Source: JAJECS01 sp965262745 (GTDB taxonomy: Bacteria > Chloroflexota > UBA11872). Taken from it: 64,000 nt of DNA. Made by a program: the position numbers and the translations under genes. Location: assembly GCA_965262745.1 (NCBI GenBank), contig OZ253558.1, positions 1,054,001 to 1,118,000 of the forward strand, in the 5' to 3' direction. The notes under the pieces were generated by a model. That model was given only the letters and a program-made list of their open reading frames with translations. It was not told the origin of the DNA and ran no database searches. Of the stretch, positions 8,162-16,234 are shown in pieces (position 1 is the first letter of the stretch; the number at the start of each line of letters is the position of its first letter).

Positions 8162-9367
8162 ATGCGCCTGCATCCCAGCCTCGACGGCGGGCCGTTTCCT
8201 AAAGGCGGCCTGCAAGGCGTCGGCAAAGAACTGGCGTTTTCCACCGACGAGTACCGCGGCCGGCTGCGGCGCGCCCATTTCGCCATGGACGCCGCCGGGC
8301 TCGACGCGCTGGTCGTGATGAACCCAGCCAGCGTCTTCTACCTCTCCGGCTTCCAGACCTTTGCCGTCGACGGCGGCGCGTGCCTGATCGTGCCGCGACA
8401 GGGCGAGCCGGCCATCGTGATCGACCCACCGGAGTTCGGCAGTGCCTGGCTCAGCGTGTGGTTCGAGGACCTGCGCGGCTATCCGCCCGGGAGCGATCGA
8501 CCGGCCTACGCCGCGTCGATGCTTGCCGAGCACGGACTCGACCGCGGCCGCATCGGCACCGACGACGCCAGCTGGGGACAGACCGTGGCCTTTCGGGCCG
8601 GACTGGCGCAAGCGCTGCCGCACGCAGAACTCGTCAATGCAGGTGACCTGCTGATCGAGCTCAAGCGGTTGAAGTCGGCCGGCGAGATCGAGCACATCCG
8701 CTGGGCGGCGCTGGCTACCCGGGCGGCCACCGAAGCCGCCACGTCCACGGCGGGCGCCGGCGTCACCGACGGCGACGTGGCGGGTGCGGCCTACGCCGCC
8801 ATGGCGCGCGCGGGCGGCGAGTACCCCTGCCTCGCTCCAATCGTCACCAGCGGCCGCCGCTCGGGCATCCTGCACTCCACCCACAAGCGCCGCACGCTCG
8901 AGCGCGGGGACAACGTGCTGCTCGAGATCGGCGCCTGCCATCAGCGCTACACCGCGCCACAGATGCGCACGCTGTCCATCGGCCCGCCTTCCGACGAAGT
9001 CCGCCGCACGGCCGACGCGTGCATCGCCACCCTCAACGCCGTGCTAAGCGTCCTGCGGCCTGGAGCGGTGGCCAGCGACGTGGCCGAAACCGGCTGGCGC
9101 GAACTCGCGGTTGCAGGCGACGACCTCGTGTTTCACGGAAATTTCGGCTACGGCATCGGTGCCGGATTCCCACCCAATTGGGCCGACGCGACGGCGTTCA
9201 TCCAGCGTGACCAGACCACCGTGCTCGAGCCCGGCATGGTCTTCCACCACCCCATCGCCGTGCGGCGCCTCGGGCAATTCGGCGTCGCCTTCAGCGAGAC
9301 CAGCGTCATCACCAAGGACGGCTGCGAAGTCCTCACCCACGGCGACCGCGTCCTCATCGAGCGCTAG
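8162..9367 (+). CDS. M24 family (creatinase/ectoine hydrolase DoeA-like) protein
   Basis: About 401 residues with a creatinase N-terminal domain (LVVMNPASVFYLSGFQ near residue 45) and a pita-bread C-terminal domain. The metal ligands of M24 aminopeptidases are largely replaced. The first Asp motif reads LLEIGACHQ, the second reads APQMRTL, and the usual GHGIG is GYGIG. This matches the metal-free creatinase and ectoine hydrolase (DoeA/EutD) side of the family, which hydrolyse C-N bonds in non-peptide substrates. The C-terminal run VLEPGMVFH and FSETSVIT also fits. I chose the ATG at 8162; an in-frame GTG/TTG-type start lies nine codons upstream. The next gene follows after five bases, so the pair is probably one operon. 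Confidence 0.82.
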   Translation: MRLHPSLDGGPFPKGGLQGVGKELAFSTDEYRGRLRRAHFAMDAAGLDALVVMNPASVFYLSGFQTFAVDGGACLIVPRQGEPAIVIDPPEFGSAWLSVWFEDLRGYPPGSDRPAYAASMLAEHGLDRGRIGTDDASWGQTVAFRAGLAQALPHAELVNAGDLLIELKRLKSAGEIEHIRWAALATRAATEAATSTAGAGVTDGDVAGAAYAAMARAGGEYPCLAPIVTSGRRSGILHSTHKRRTLERGDNVLLEIGACHQRYTAPQMRTLSIGPPSDEVRRTADACIATLNAVLSVLRPGAVASDVAETGWRELAVAGDDLVFHGNFGYGIGAGFPPNWADATAFIQRDQTTVLEPGMVFHHPIAVRRLGQFGVAFSETSVITKDGCEVLTHGDRVLIER

Positions 9368-9372
9368 CGCCC

Positions 9373-10110
9373 ATGGACGCGCACCGCATCGGCATCGTGT
9401 GGCCCGAGGCCGTGCAGGCAAGGCATCTCGCCGAACTGGAGCTGTTCGTCCCACCGAGCCTCGAGCTCGATATCGAACCGGCGGAATCCGCGCCCGAGCT
9501 TGGCCCCGAGGGCATCACGCTGGCCCACGTGGAGCGCCTCGCCCGCGACCCGGGCATCGGCCACGCGGCCCGACGGCTCGCCCAGCGCGGCGCCCAAGCC
9601 GTGGCCTACGGCTGCACCACCGGCAGCTACGTCCTCGGCCCCGACGGCGACGCGGCCATCGTGGCGGACATGCGCACCGCCGCCGGCGTACCAGCCACCA
9701 CAACCTCCACCGCCGCGGTCGCCGCCATGCGCGAGCTGGGCATGCGGCGACTGGCGGTGCTCTCCCCACACGTCGACGCGCTCAACGAGCGCCTGCGCGC
9801 CTACCTCGAAGCCAGCGGCTTCGCCGTGGTCAACATGGTTGGGCTGAATCAACGCGGCGATATCGAAGCAATCGAGCCCGACGCAACGCGCGACCTGGTG
9901 ACCTCACGCGTCGACACACCCGCCGCCGAGGCCATCTTCATCAGCTGCACCGGCCTACGCATGGCGGCAATCATCGACGAACTCGAACAATCACTGTCCA
10001 AGCCCGTCGTCACCGCCAACCAAGCCACCCTCTGGCGCCTCGCCAAACTCGCCGACGCCCCATCCACCACGCCTTCACGAGGACGGCTGCTCGCAACTTC
10101 ACCCCGCTGA
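9373..10110 (+). CDS. Asp/Glu racemase superfamily protein, EutA/arylmalonate decarboxylase-like
   Basis: A 245-residue protein with the two-cysteine active-site layout of the Asp/Glu racemase superfamily. The first Cys is in AYGCTTGSY near residue 78 and the second in FISCTGLRM near residue 195. The family includes maleate isomerase, arylmalonate decarboxylase and EutA of hydroxyectoine use. The gene starts five bases after the M24 gene, so they are very likely co-translated. A DoeA/EutD-like M24 protein followed by an EutA-like protein resembles part of the ectoine/hydroxyectoine utilisation set, but eutB, eutC and eutE are not nearby. The substrate assignment is therefore inference only. 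Confidence 0.83.
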   Translation: MDAHRIGIVWPEAVQARHLAELELFVPPSLELDIEPAESAPELGPEGITLAHVERLARDPGIGHAARRLAQRGAQAVAYGCTTGSYVLGPDGDAAIVADMRTAAGVPATTTSTAAVAAMRELGMRRLAVLSPHVDALNERLRAYLEASGFAVVNMVGLNQRGDIEAIEPDATRDLVTSRVDTPAAEAIFISCTGLRMAAIIDELEQSLSKPVVTANQATLWRLAKLADAPSTTPSRGRLLATSPR

Positions 10111-10187
10111 CCGCGGCGATCCCAACCGCCAAATGGGCGGCAGCATACGCGAGGCCGCCGATTCCATGGCCCGCTGCGCCCGATGCA

Positions 10188-12788
10188 TCACCCTGGCTCA
10201 CACTCGGGCAGCCCGAGACTGGGAAGATCGCCCCATAGATCCCTCTGAAATCGCGGAAGGCAGCCCGTGAGTTGATTGTCCCCAAGGCGCAGCGACTGCA
10301 GCTTGCCCATCTGGCCCAGCTCGGGCGGGATCGGCCCCGTCAACTGATTGAAGGAGAGGTCCATCAGCCACACGTTGTCGAGTTGGCCGAGTTCGGGCGG
10401 AATCGGCCCCGTCAACTGGTTGAATCCGAGGTCCAGCTTCTGTAGGTCGACAATCTGGCCGAGTTCCGGCGGGATCGCTCCGGTCAACTGGTTGTGCCCC
10501 AGGTACAGCTGCTGCAGGTTGGCTAACTGGCCGAGTTCGGGCGGAATCGCCCCCGTTAACTGGTTGAATTCGAGATGCAGCTCCCACAGGTTGGCCAGCC
10601 GGCCGAGTTCCGGCGGGATCCCCGTCAACTGGTTATATCTGAGATTCAACACCTGTAGGTAAGCCAAGTGACCGAGTTCGGGCGGGATCGCCCCCGTCAA
10701 CTGGTTCTGTCCGAGGTGCAGCTTCCGCAGGTTGGCGAACTGGCCGAGCTCGGGCGGGATCGCCCTCGCCAACTGGTTGTCGGAAAGGTTCAACTCGGTC
10801 AGGTTGGCGAGTTGGCTCAACTCCGGCGGGATCGGGCCGGCGAGATCATTAAAGGACAGATCAAGGGTCCTTAACTCAGTCAACGCGCCCAACGCCGGCG
10901 GGATCGGCCCGGTCAATTGGTTGCTACCGAGATCCAGCACCTCGAGGTTCGCCAACCCGCCCAACTCTGCTGGAATCGGTCCGGTCAACTGGTTGTGCAG
11001 GACGTTCAGCAGCTGCAGGTTGGCTAACTGGCCGAGTTGAGGTGGGATCGGGCCGGTGAGCTCATTTGAGGACAGGTTGAGGATCCGCAAGTGCGTCAAT
11101 GCCCCAATTGCCGCTGGAATCCGCCCGCCCCGGGAGGACGTGTACACCAGGGTCAACCCGGTCACCCGCGGCGGGGCCCCGTCCACCGTCACGCCCGCCC
11201 ATTGGTCGATCGGCGTCCCCGGGCCCCAGTTCACCACAGTGTTCGGAAACAGCGCGTCCCGCATCTCCAGGAGCGTCTCGCAATCACGCACCAGCCCTGG
11301 GTTTTCCGTCGGTGCGTCAACCACGAGCCCGTCGGCGCACGCCGCCTGGCTGGCCGCCGCATCCTCGGAGCCCAACTCTGCGGCAATCGGACCGCCTAAA
11401 GCTGCCCGCGCCAGGACCCGCACGTCGCTACCGTCGGGCGCGACGGTGGACAGGGTTCCCTTGTTGTCGAGGATCGCGATCCGCGCGCTGTCCGGTGACC
11501 AGGCCGCCGGATTTCCGGGCAGGGGCGCCCTGCTCACCGGCGTGCTGTCTGCACTAACCACACAAGTCGCCACGTCGCCGCAGGTATAGAGAATCCTTGT
11601 GCCGTCCGGCGACCAGGCCACCGTCCCAATCCAGGCGCGGATCGGCTCGGCTGGCTGTCTGGAGGGCTCCCAACCCGTGATCGTCGTCAGCCGCCGCGCA
11701 TCGGTCCCGTCCGTCGCGATGATGTAGAGCGCGACCGCGTCGGCCTCAGGCTTCGCAAATGCGATCCGCATCCCATCTGGCGACCACGACGGATCGCTCA
11801 CCGTGGGCGTAAGCGCCTGCGCCTCGGCTGATCGGTCAGCGGCAATGACGTAGATCGTGTAGGCAGGGATCCAGGTTTTTTCTTCATCTCGTTCATCCCG
11901 CACAAACGCCAGCCGCTCCCCGTCCGGCGACCACTGCGGTGGCCGAACGATCGTCGTCGCCAGCGGCCGGCGGTCGGCACCGCCATGAGTCATGGTGTAG
12001 ACGTAAAGGTTGAAGGGCTTTCGATAACCCGGGCGGCTGGCAAACACGAGCCGGGTGGCGTCGGGCGACCACACCGGCACATGGCCGTTGGTGACCCGCT
12101 TCGTCGTCATGGTCGCGCGATGCCAAACCACGATCTCGTAGAGATCGCCACCATTTGCCTGCCTCTCACACCTCACATAGGCGATCCGTGTCCCGTCGGG
12201 GGAGACGTCTCCGTCCAGCCGCCTCTGATACCGTCCCGACGTGCCGATGGAAGGGCCGACGGCCGACTGCACCTGGGTGCCATCCGCCATTGCCACATAC
12301 AACTGCGGCCATTGCCCGCCGAAGAGCACCCCCGACCCATCCGGCAACCACTGCAGGACGGGCGCATGGGGTGGGCCACCGAGGCCATTCGGTGAGCTGC
12401 ATCCCGGCACAGTCACAATGCGCGCCACGCCCTGCACCTCCGGCGCAGCCTCTAAAGCCGCCCGGCGCTCCGCCTCCGTTTGCCGCCCCGCGTCAGACTG
12501 CTCATCCGCCTGGCTAGCTTGCGGCGTCGCTTCAGCAGGAAATGGCGAGCGCTCCGCCGAGATGGTCGCGGTCGGGGTGACGGTGCCGCTTGGCAACGAA
12601 CTGGCGGTCGCGGTGACGGTTGGCTCAGTCGCAGAGAGTTGTGACGGAGCCGTGGCCGGAACCACACTCTCGGCACCAGATGGGTCCGGCCCGCAACCTG
12701 CGAGGCTCACGACCAAGCCCAGCACGGCGATCACAGCGACCGCAGCGCGCCACGCCGGACGATGGCCTCTCACAAGTCCGCCTCTCAC
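10188..12788 (-). CDS. Lipoprotein with TolB-like propeller and plant-type leucine-rich repeats
   Basis: An 866-residue secreted protein. The N-terminus has a hydrophobic stretch ending in the lipobox LAGC near residue 32, so it should be membrane-anchored outside the cell. A low-complexity Ser/Thr/Pro linker follows. Residues ~130-475 hold repeated WSPDGTR/RIAF units typical of a TolB/WD40-like beta propeller. A cap region with paired Cys (~485-560) leads into about eleven to twelve LRRs of 23-24 residues with the plant-specific LTGPIPPELGQL pattern. Both repeat types bind proteins or glycans, and no catalytic domain is seen. The start is a GTG. The stop lies 78 bases beyond the stop of the oppositely oriented racemase-like gene. 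Confidence 0.85.
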   Translation of the reverse strand: MRGGLVRGHRPAWRAAVAVIAVLGLVVSLAGCGPDPSGAESVVPATAPSQLSATEPTVTATASSLPSGTVTPTATISAERSPFPAEATPQASQADEQSDAGRQTEAERRAALEAAPEVQGVARIVTVPGCSSPNGLGGPPHAPVLQWLPDGSGVLFGGQWPQLYVAMADGTQVQSAVGPSIGTSGRYQRRLDGDVSPDGTRIAYVRCERQANGGDLYEIVVWHRATMTTKRVTNGHVPVWSPDATRLVFASRPGYRKPFNLYVYTMTHGGADRRPLATTIVRPPQWSPDGERLAFVRDERDEEKTWIPAYTIYVIAADRSAEAQALTPTVSDPSWSPDGMRIAFAKPEADAVALYIIATDGTDARRLTTITGWEPSRQPAEPIRAWIGTVAWSPDGTRILYTCGDVATCVVSADSTPVSRAPLPGNPAAWSPDSARIAILDNKGTLSTVAPDGSDVRVLARAALGGPIAAELGSEDAAASQAACADGLVVDAPTENPGLVRDCETLLEMRDALFPNTVVNWGPGTPIDQWAGVTVDGAPPRVTGLTLVYTSSRGGRIPAAIGALTHLRILNLSSNELTGPIPPQLGQLANLQLLNVLHNQLTGPIPAELGGLANLEVLDLGSNQLTGPIPPALGALTELRTLDLSFNDLAGPIPPELSQLANLTELNLSDNQLARAIPPELGQFANLRKLHLGQNQLTGAIPPELGHLAYLQVLNLRYNQLTGIPPELGRLANLWELHLEFNQLTGAIPPELGQLANLQQLYLGHNQLTGAIPPELGQIVDLQKLDLGFNQLTGPIPPELGQLDNVWLMDLSFNQLTGPIPPELGQMGKLQSLRLGDNQLTGCLPRFQRDLWGDLPSLGLPECEPG
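10270..11095 (-). repeat. Tandem LRR-coding DNA repeat, ~69-72 bp unit
   Basis: About eleven head-to-tail units encode the LRR region of the lipoprotein. Each holds a near-constant core read on the plus strand as CCGAGTTCGGGCGGGATCG followed by CCCGTCAACTGGTT. Most units are 72 bases (24 codons). The one at ~10615 lacks a codon, since it encodes TGIPPEL instead of TGAIPPEL. High similarity between units makes gain or loss by slippage or recombination likely. Confidence 0.8.
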
Positions 12789-13013
12789 ACCCTCATGGCC
12801 GTGGCTACCAGGTACTCCATTGGATACTACGCGCGGACCTTCACAATCGTTCCCTGTTCACGGCAGTGTCGCTCCCAGCGGCCGCGGTTTGAACTCGCGT
12901 GGGATAGTTATCGGCTAATTCAAAGTCTGAGTTTGAGTTAGCCGAGGGCGGGGATTCACAAGCATCGACGTGCCCTAGCCGCCGCCGGCACGCCGCGCCG
13001 ACCTCGACCCGCC

Positions 13014-14126
13014 TTAGAGCTTTATGTCAATCTGTGCGCCCGACTCCGCCGACCGATACAGCGCGTCGATGATCGTGCTCGTGATCAGTCCCTGGTCGCC
13101 GGTGACCAGCGGCGGGGTTCCCTCGATGACAGCGCTGACAAAGTTCTGCATCGACAGGGTGTGCGGCTTCGGCGCGTCGCCCGGCGGATAGGCCGGCATC
13201 GCACTGCCCGAGCTTGGAATCCAGTCAACCAGCATCTCGCCGGTGTCCTTGAAGACGCGCACCGGATGCGTGCCGAGCGCAGCGTGTTTCGCCTCGTCGA
13301 ATCGCACCTCGCCGCCGCCCTTGTCGCCTGCCAGGTCGATACCGAAGTCCGTTTCCCCCACGTTGAGCGCCCAGGCGCACTCCAGCGTCATGGCCGCGCC
13401 GTTGGCGAACTTGATCAGCCCAACCGCGCTCTCGTCGACGTCGGACGCCGCGCGGTCCCATTGCCCCATGGGGTTGAAGACGTCGTCCTGCGTGACGAGC
13501 TTGCGAAACGTCGATCCCGACGCCGACACGGCCGTGGGGAATCCCATGAGCCAGAGGCCGGTGTCGAGAATGTGGACCCCGATGTCCATCAGCGCACCGC
13601 CGCCGCTGAGCTCCGTCGAGTGGAAGGCGCCGTAGGCCGGAATCCCTCGGCGCCGCGTGTAGCGGGCGCGGGCAAAGTAGATCTCACCCAGGTCGCCGGC
13701 GTCGACGAACCGCTTCATGGTTTGGGCCTGCCGGATGAAGCGGGTCTGGAAATCCACGGCCAGGATGCGCTTGGCCGCGTGCGAAGCCGCCACCATCGCG
13801 CGCGCGGCGTCGAGGTCCAAAGCCATCGGCTTCTCGGTCATGACATGGCGTCCAGACTGCAACGCGGCAATCGTCACCGGCGCGTGGGCGTTCGGCGGGG
13901 TGCACACGCTCACGGCGTCGATCTCATCGACACCGAGCAGCTGCTCGTAGCTATCGAAGACGTGCGGAATACCGAACTGCGCCGCCAGCTGCTCGGCGCG
14001 CCCGATCTCGATATCGGCAATGGCCACGATGCGGCAGCGGTCGGGCAGGCTCAGGTAGCCCGGAATATGCCCGCCCTTGGCGATCGAGCCCGCCCCAACG
14101 ATGCCGATGCCAAGCTCACCCGCCAT
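13014..14126 (-). CDS. Gfo/Idh/MocA family oxidoreductase
   Basis: A 370-residue NAD(P)-dependent oxidoreductase. The Rossmann motif GIVGAGSIAKGGHIPGYL starts at residue ~8, and the family signature TEKPMALD near residue 98 carries the catalytic Lys. The C-terminal substrate domain contains GGGALMDIGVHILDTGLWL near residue 178, which supplies the usual Asp and His. Members act on sugars, inositols and pseudo-sugars. It is a single gene, leftward, between the LRR lipoprotein and the IS30 element. The second member of the family, at 17.2 kb, sits in a clear operon; this one does not. Confidence 0.92.
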   Translation of the reverse strand: MAGELGIGIVGAGSIAKGGHIPGYLSLPDRCRIVAIADIEIGRAEQLAAQFGIPHVFDSYEQLLGVDEIDAVSVCTPPNAHAPVTIAALQSGRHVMTEKPMALDLDAARAMVAASHAAKRILAVDFQTRFIRQAQTMKRFVDAGDLGEIYFARARYTRRRGIPAYGAFHSTELSGGGALMDIGVHILDTGLWLMGFPTAVSASGSTFRKLVTQDDVFNPMGQWDRAASDVDESAVGLIKFANGAAMTLECAWALNVGETDFGIDLAGDKGGGEVRFDEAKHAALGTHPVRVFKDTGEMLVDWIPSSGSAMPAYPPGDAPKPHTLSMQNFVSAVIEGTPPLVTGDQGLITSTIIDALYRSAESGAQIDIKL

Positions 14127-14304
14127 ACCGCGCGCTCCTCGTAAAGGTCAGCAAGATCCGAGTGTTGGCCATGGGCGGTGGGCTGACACGGTCACGCGCC
14201 GGGCTAACTAACCCGACCCGGAATACGTTGGCATACCCCGATCGCGCTAGGTACGACCTGGGAATAGCCAGTGCTGTTCCAGGTTGGGACGGGCCTGGAT
14301 TCCC

Positions 14305-15334
14305 TAGATTCACAAACGAAGTGCAACACCTCATTAGGGTGTTGCCATGGAACGACGCTATTCGCACCTCACCATTGAAGACCGCTGTGCCGTGGCCCGA
14401 CGCCACGCCGCCGGGGCCTCGATCCGCCAAATCGCGGCAAGTCTGGATCGCGCGCCATCGACGATTGCTCGGGAGCTGAGCCGCAATGGATCGCGCACCC
14501 AGGGCTATCAACCGCGCTACGCCGACCAGCAGGCCCGCGCGCGCCGCTGGCGCGGGCCCCGGCTCGACCGCGATCCCACCCTGCGCCGCCAGGTCCTCAC
14601 CCGCCTCCAACAGGGCTGGTCGCCCGAGCAGGTGGCCGGCCGTCTGGCCCGCGAGGCCGGCCGGCCCGTCATCTCCCACGAATCCATCTACCGCTTCATT
14701 GACGCCCAGATCCGCCGCACGAAGGACTATGCCTGGCGTCACTATTTGCCGCGGGCCAAGTTCAAACGGGGCCGGCGGGGGCGCAAGGGCGGCAGCTCCG
14801 CCTCCTTTATCGCCCACCGTCGTCCCCTCGTCGACCGCCCAGCCCTCGCCGCGGACCGCCAGACCCCCGGCCACTGGGAGGCCGACCTCATGCTCTTCCG
14901 CACCTACGGCCAGGCCGTCCTCACCCTCCACGAACGCCACTCCCGCCTGCTCCTCGCCGTCCGGCCCCCCGGCAAAGCCGCTGCCCCCATCGCCCGCGCC
15001 TTGTCCCGGCTCCTCGCACCCTTACCGCCCCCCTGGCGCCAAACCGTCACCTTCGACAACGGCACCGAGTTCGCCCGCCACCACCAGCTGCACGCCCGCG
15101 GCATCCAGACCTTCTTCTGCGACCCCCACGCCCCCTGGCAGAAGGGCGGCATCGAGAACGCCATCGGGCGCCTGCGCCGCACCCTGCCCCGCAAGACCGA
15201 TCTCGCGAGCCTCCCGGCCGCTCGGTTCACCCAGCTCGTGCAGGCCTACAACAACACGCCACGCAAGTGCCTCGGCTACCAGACCCCCGCCGAGGTGTTT
15301 TGGGATCATCTGTTGCACTTGGAATGTGAATCCA
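14305..15334 (+). mobile_element. IS30-family insertion sequence
   Basis: The element carries one transposase gene. Imperfect inverted repeats are at 14307-14328 and 15311-15332; by hand, 19 of 22 positions match (GATTCACA....AAGTGCAACA on each side). The outer flanks together form the dispersed REP-like repeat. The left flank ends GGCCTGGATTCCC and the right flank begins TTCCCGCTTCCGCGGGAATGACGAG, so the element interrupts the palindrome, with a possible 5-base TTCCC duplication. Exact ends are uncertain by a few bases. The reading frame of the transposase runs through the right repeat and stops 25 bases outside it. Confidence 0.85.
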
Positions 15335-15357
15335 CCTTCCCGCTTCCGCGGGAATGA
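14347..15357 (+). CDS. IS30-family transposase
   Basis: A 336-residue DDE transposase. The N-terminal helix-turn-helix (SHLTIEDRCAVARRHAAG, then RQIAASLDRAPSTIAREL) binds the ends. The catalytic residues are seen in GHWEADLML (Asp), TFDNGTEF (Asp) and KGGIENAIGRLRR (Glu), with the Asp-Glu spacing usual for IS30. The length agrees with the family. The start ATG is 19 bases inside the left inverted repeat. The last ~10 residues are encoded by the right terminal repeat and by host REP sequence, so the natural C-terminus depends on the insertion site. The copy appears intact and could be active. Confidence 0.93.
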   Translation: MERRYSHLTIEDRCAVARRHAAGASIRQIAASLDRAPSTIARELSRNGSRTQGYQPRYADQQARARRWRGPRLDRDPTLRRQVLTRLQQGWSPEQVAGRLAREAGRPVISHESIYRFIDAQIRRTKDYAWRHYLPRAKFKRGRRGRKGGSSASFIAHRRPLVDRPALAADRQTPGHWEADLMLFRTYGQAVLTLHERHSRLLLAVRPPGKAAAPIARALSRLLAPLPPPWRQTVTFDNGTEFARHHQLHARGIQTFFCDPHAPWQKGGIENAIGRLRRTLPRKTDLASLPAARFTQLVQAYNNTPRKCLGYQTPAEVFWDHLLHLECESTFPLPRE

Positions 15358-15436
15358 CGAGCGGGTACGCACCGAGTTCACGAGTCGCCGAAGGCCCTCA
15401 GGTCCACTGGAAACAGCGTCCGGCGCCCGACAGACC

Positions 15437-16234
15437 CTATCGAACGCGCGCTCGCAGGAATTCGAAACTGGATCGCAGACAGTCGAACGGATCACGCAAG
15501 CACTCGTCCTGCTCGACAACCCACGCTTGGGTCCCCGCAGCATAGCTGGCGGCAAGAATGCGGTCCCAGTCCAGGTTGCCCTCGCCGACCGGCGCATAGA
15601 ACGGGCGCGCACCGGCCTCGTCGTCCCGGATCATCTCCAGGTCCTTGCAATGCAGCAGCGGCACTCGCCCGGGAATCCGCTCGATCAAGCTCGCCGGGTC
15701 CACGCCGGCGAACGCCGCCCAATAGACGTCGAGCTCAAGCGCCACGCTTGGTTCATCGATGACCACGTCAAACATCGTTTTGCGCTGAGCGCCAAAGCGC
15801 AGGAACTCATGCGCGTGATTGTGATAGCCGAGCCGAATGCCGTGCTCGCCGAGGATTTGCGCCACCATCGCCGCCTCGCCGGCAAACGTCGCGTAGCTGG
15901 CTGGCTCGAACCGATCGTATTCATCGACGAAGGCCGAAACGGTGACCATCGGGCAGTCGAGCAGCGCCAGCCGGTCGATGACGGCGGACGTGTCGTCCCG
16001 AATCTCGCGCCACCGGGCGTGCGCACCAAGGCACGCCAGGCCGGCGTCATTCGCCATGCGTTTGAACTCGCGCGTCGAGATGGCGGGATTGGGCCCTTCG
16101 AGCAGCGGCACGCCCGAGACCTCGACGCCCTGATAGCCGATGTCGCGCAAGCGCCGCAGCCCATCCTCGACCGCCGCGGCCGATGTCATATGACGCCTGA
16201 TCGTGTAGAGCGCCGCCGCAAGCGTCATGGTCAT
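15437..16234 (-). CDS. Sugar phosphate isomerase/epimerase family, TIM barrel
   Basis: A 265-residue xylose-isomerase-like TIM-barrel protein. Strand-end motifs are GYQGVEVSGVP near residue 34, RLGYHNHAHEF near 135, ALELDVYWAAFAG near 165, LLHCKDLEM near 195 and WVVEQDEC near 245. They give the usual metal-binding His/Glu/Asp set. The start ATG overlaps the stop of the upstream epimerase gene as ATGA, so the two are translationally coupled. Together with the oxidoreductase before them they form a compact three-gene catabolic operon. The related pattern of inosose dehydratase/isomerase pathways suggests an oxidised sugar or cyclitol as substrate. Confidence 0.88.
   Translation of the reverse strand: MTMTLAAALYTIRRHMTSAAAVEDGLRRLRDIGYQGVEVSGVPLLEGPNPAISTREFKRMANDAGLACLGAHARWREIRDDTSAVIDRLALLDCPMVTVSAFVDEYDRFEPASYATFAGEAAMVAQILGEHGIRLGYHNHAHEFLRFGAQRKTMFDVVIDEPSVALELDVYWAAFAGVDPASLIERIPGRVPLLHCKDLEMIRDDEAGARPFYAPVGEGNLDWDRILAASYAAGTQAWVVEQDECLRDPFDCLRSSFEFLRARVR

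Noticed and set aside
9111..10238. A 375-codon plus-strand frame across the M24 and racemase-like genes
   Set aside because: It shadows two well-supported genes and is Arg/His-rich with no motif.
10270..11095. Regular ~72-base repeats resembling a CRISPR array
   Set aside because: The repeats are in-frame LRR codons with no unique spacers, and no cas genes are present.
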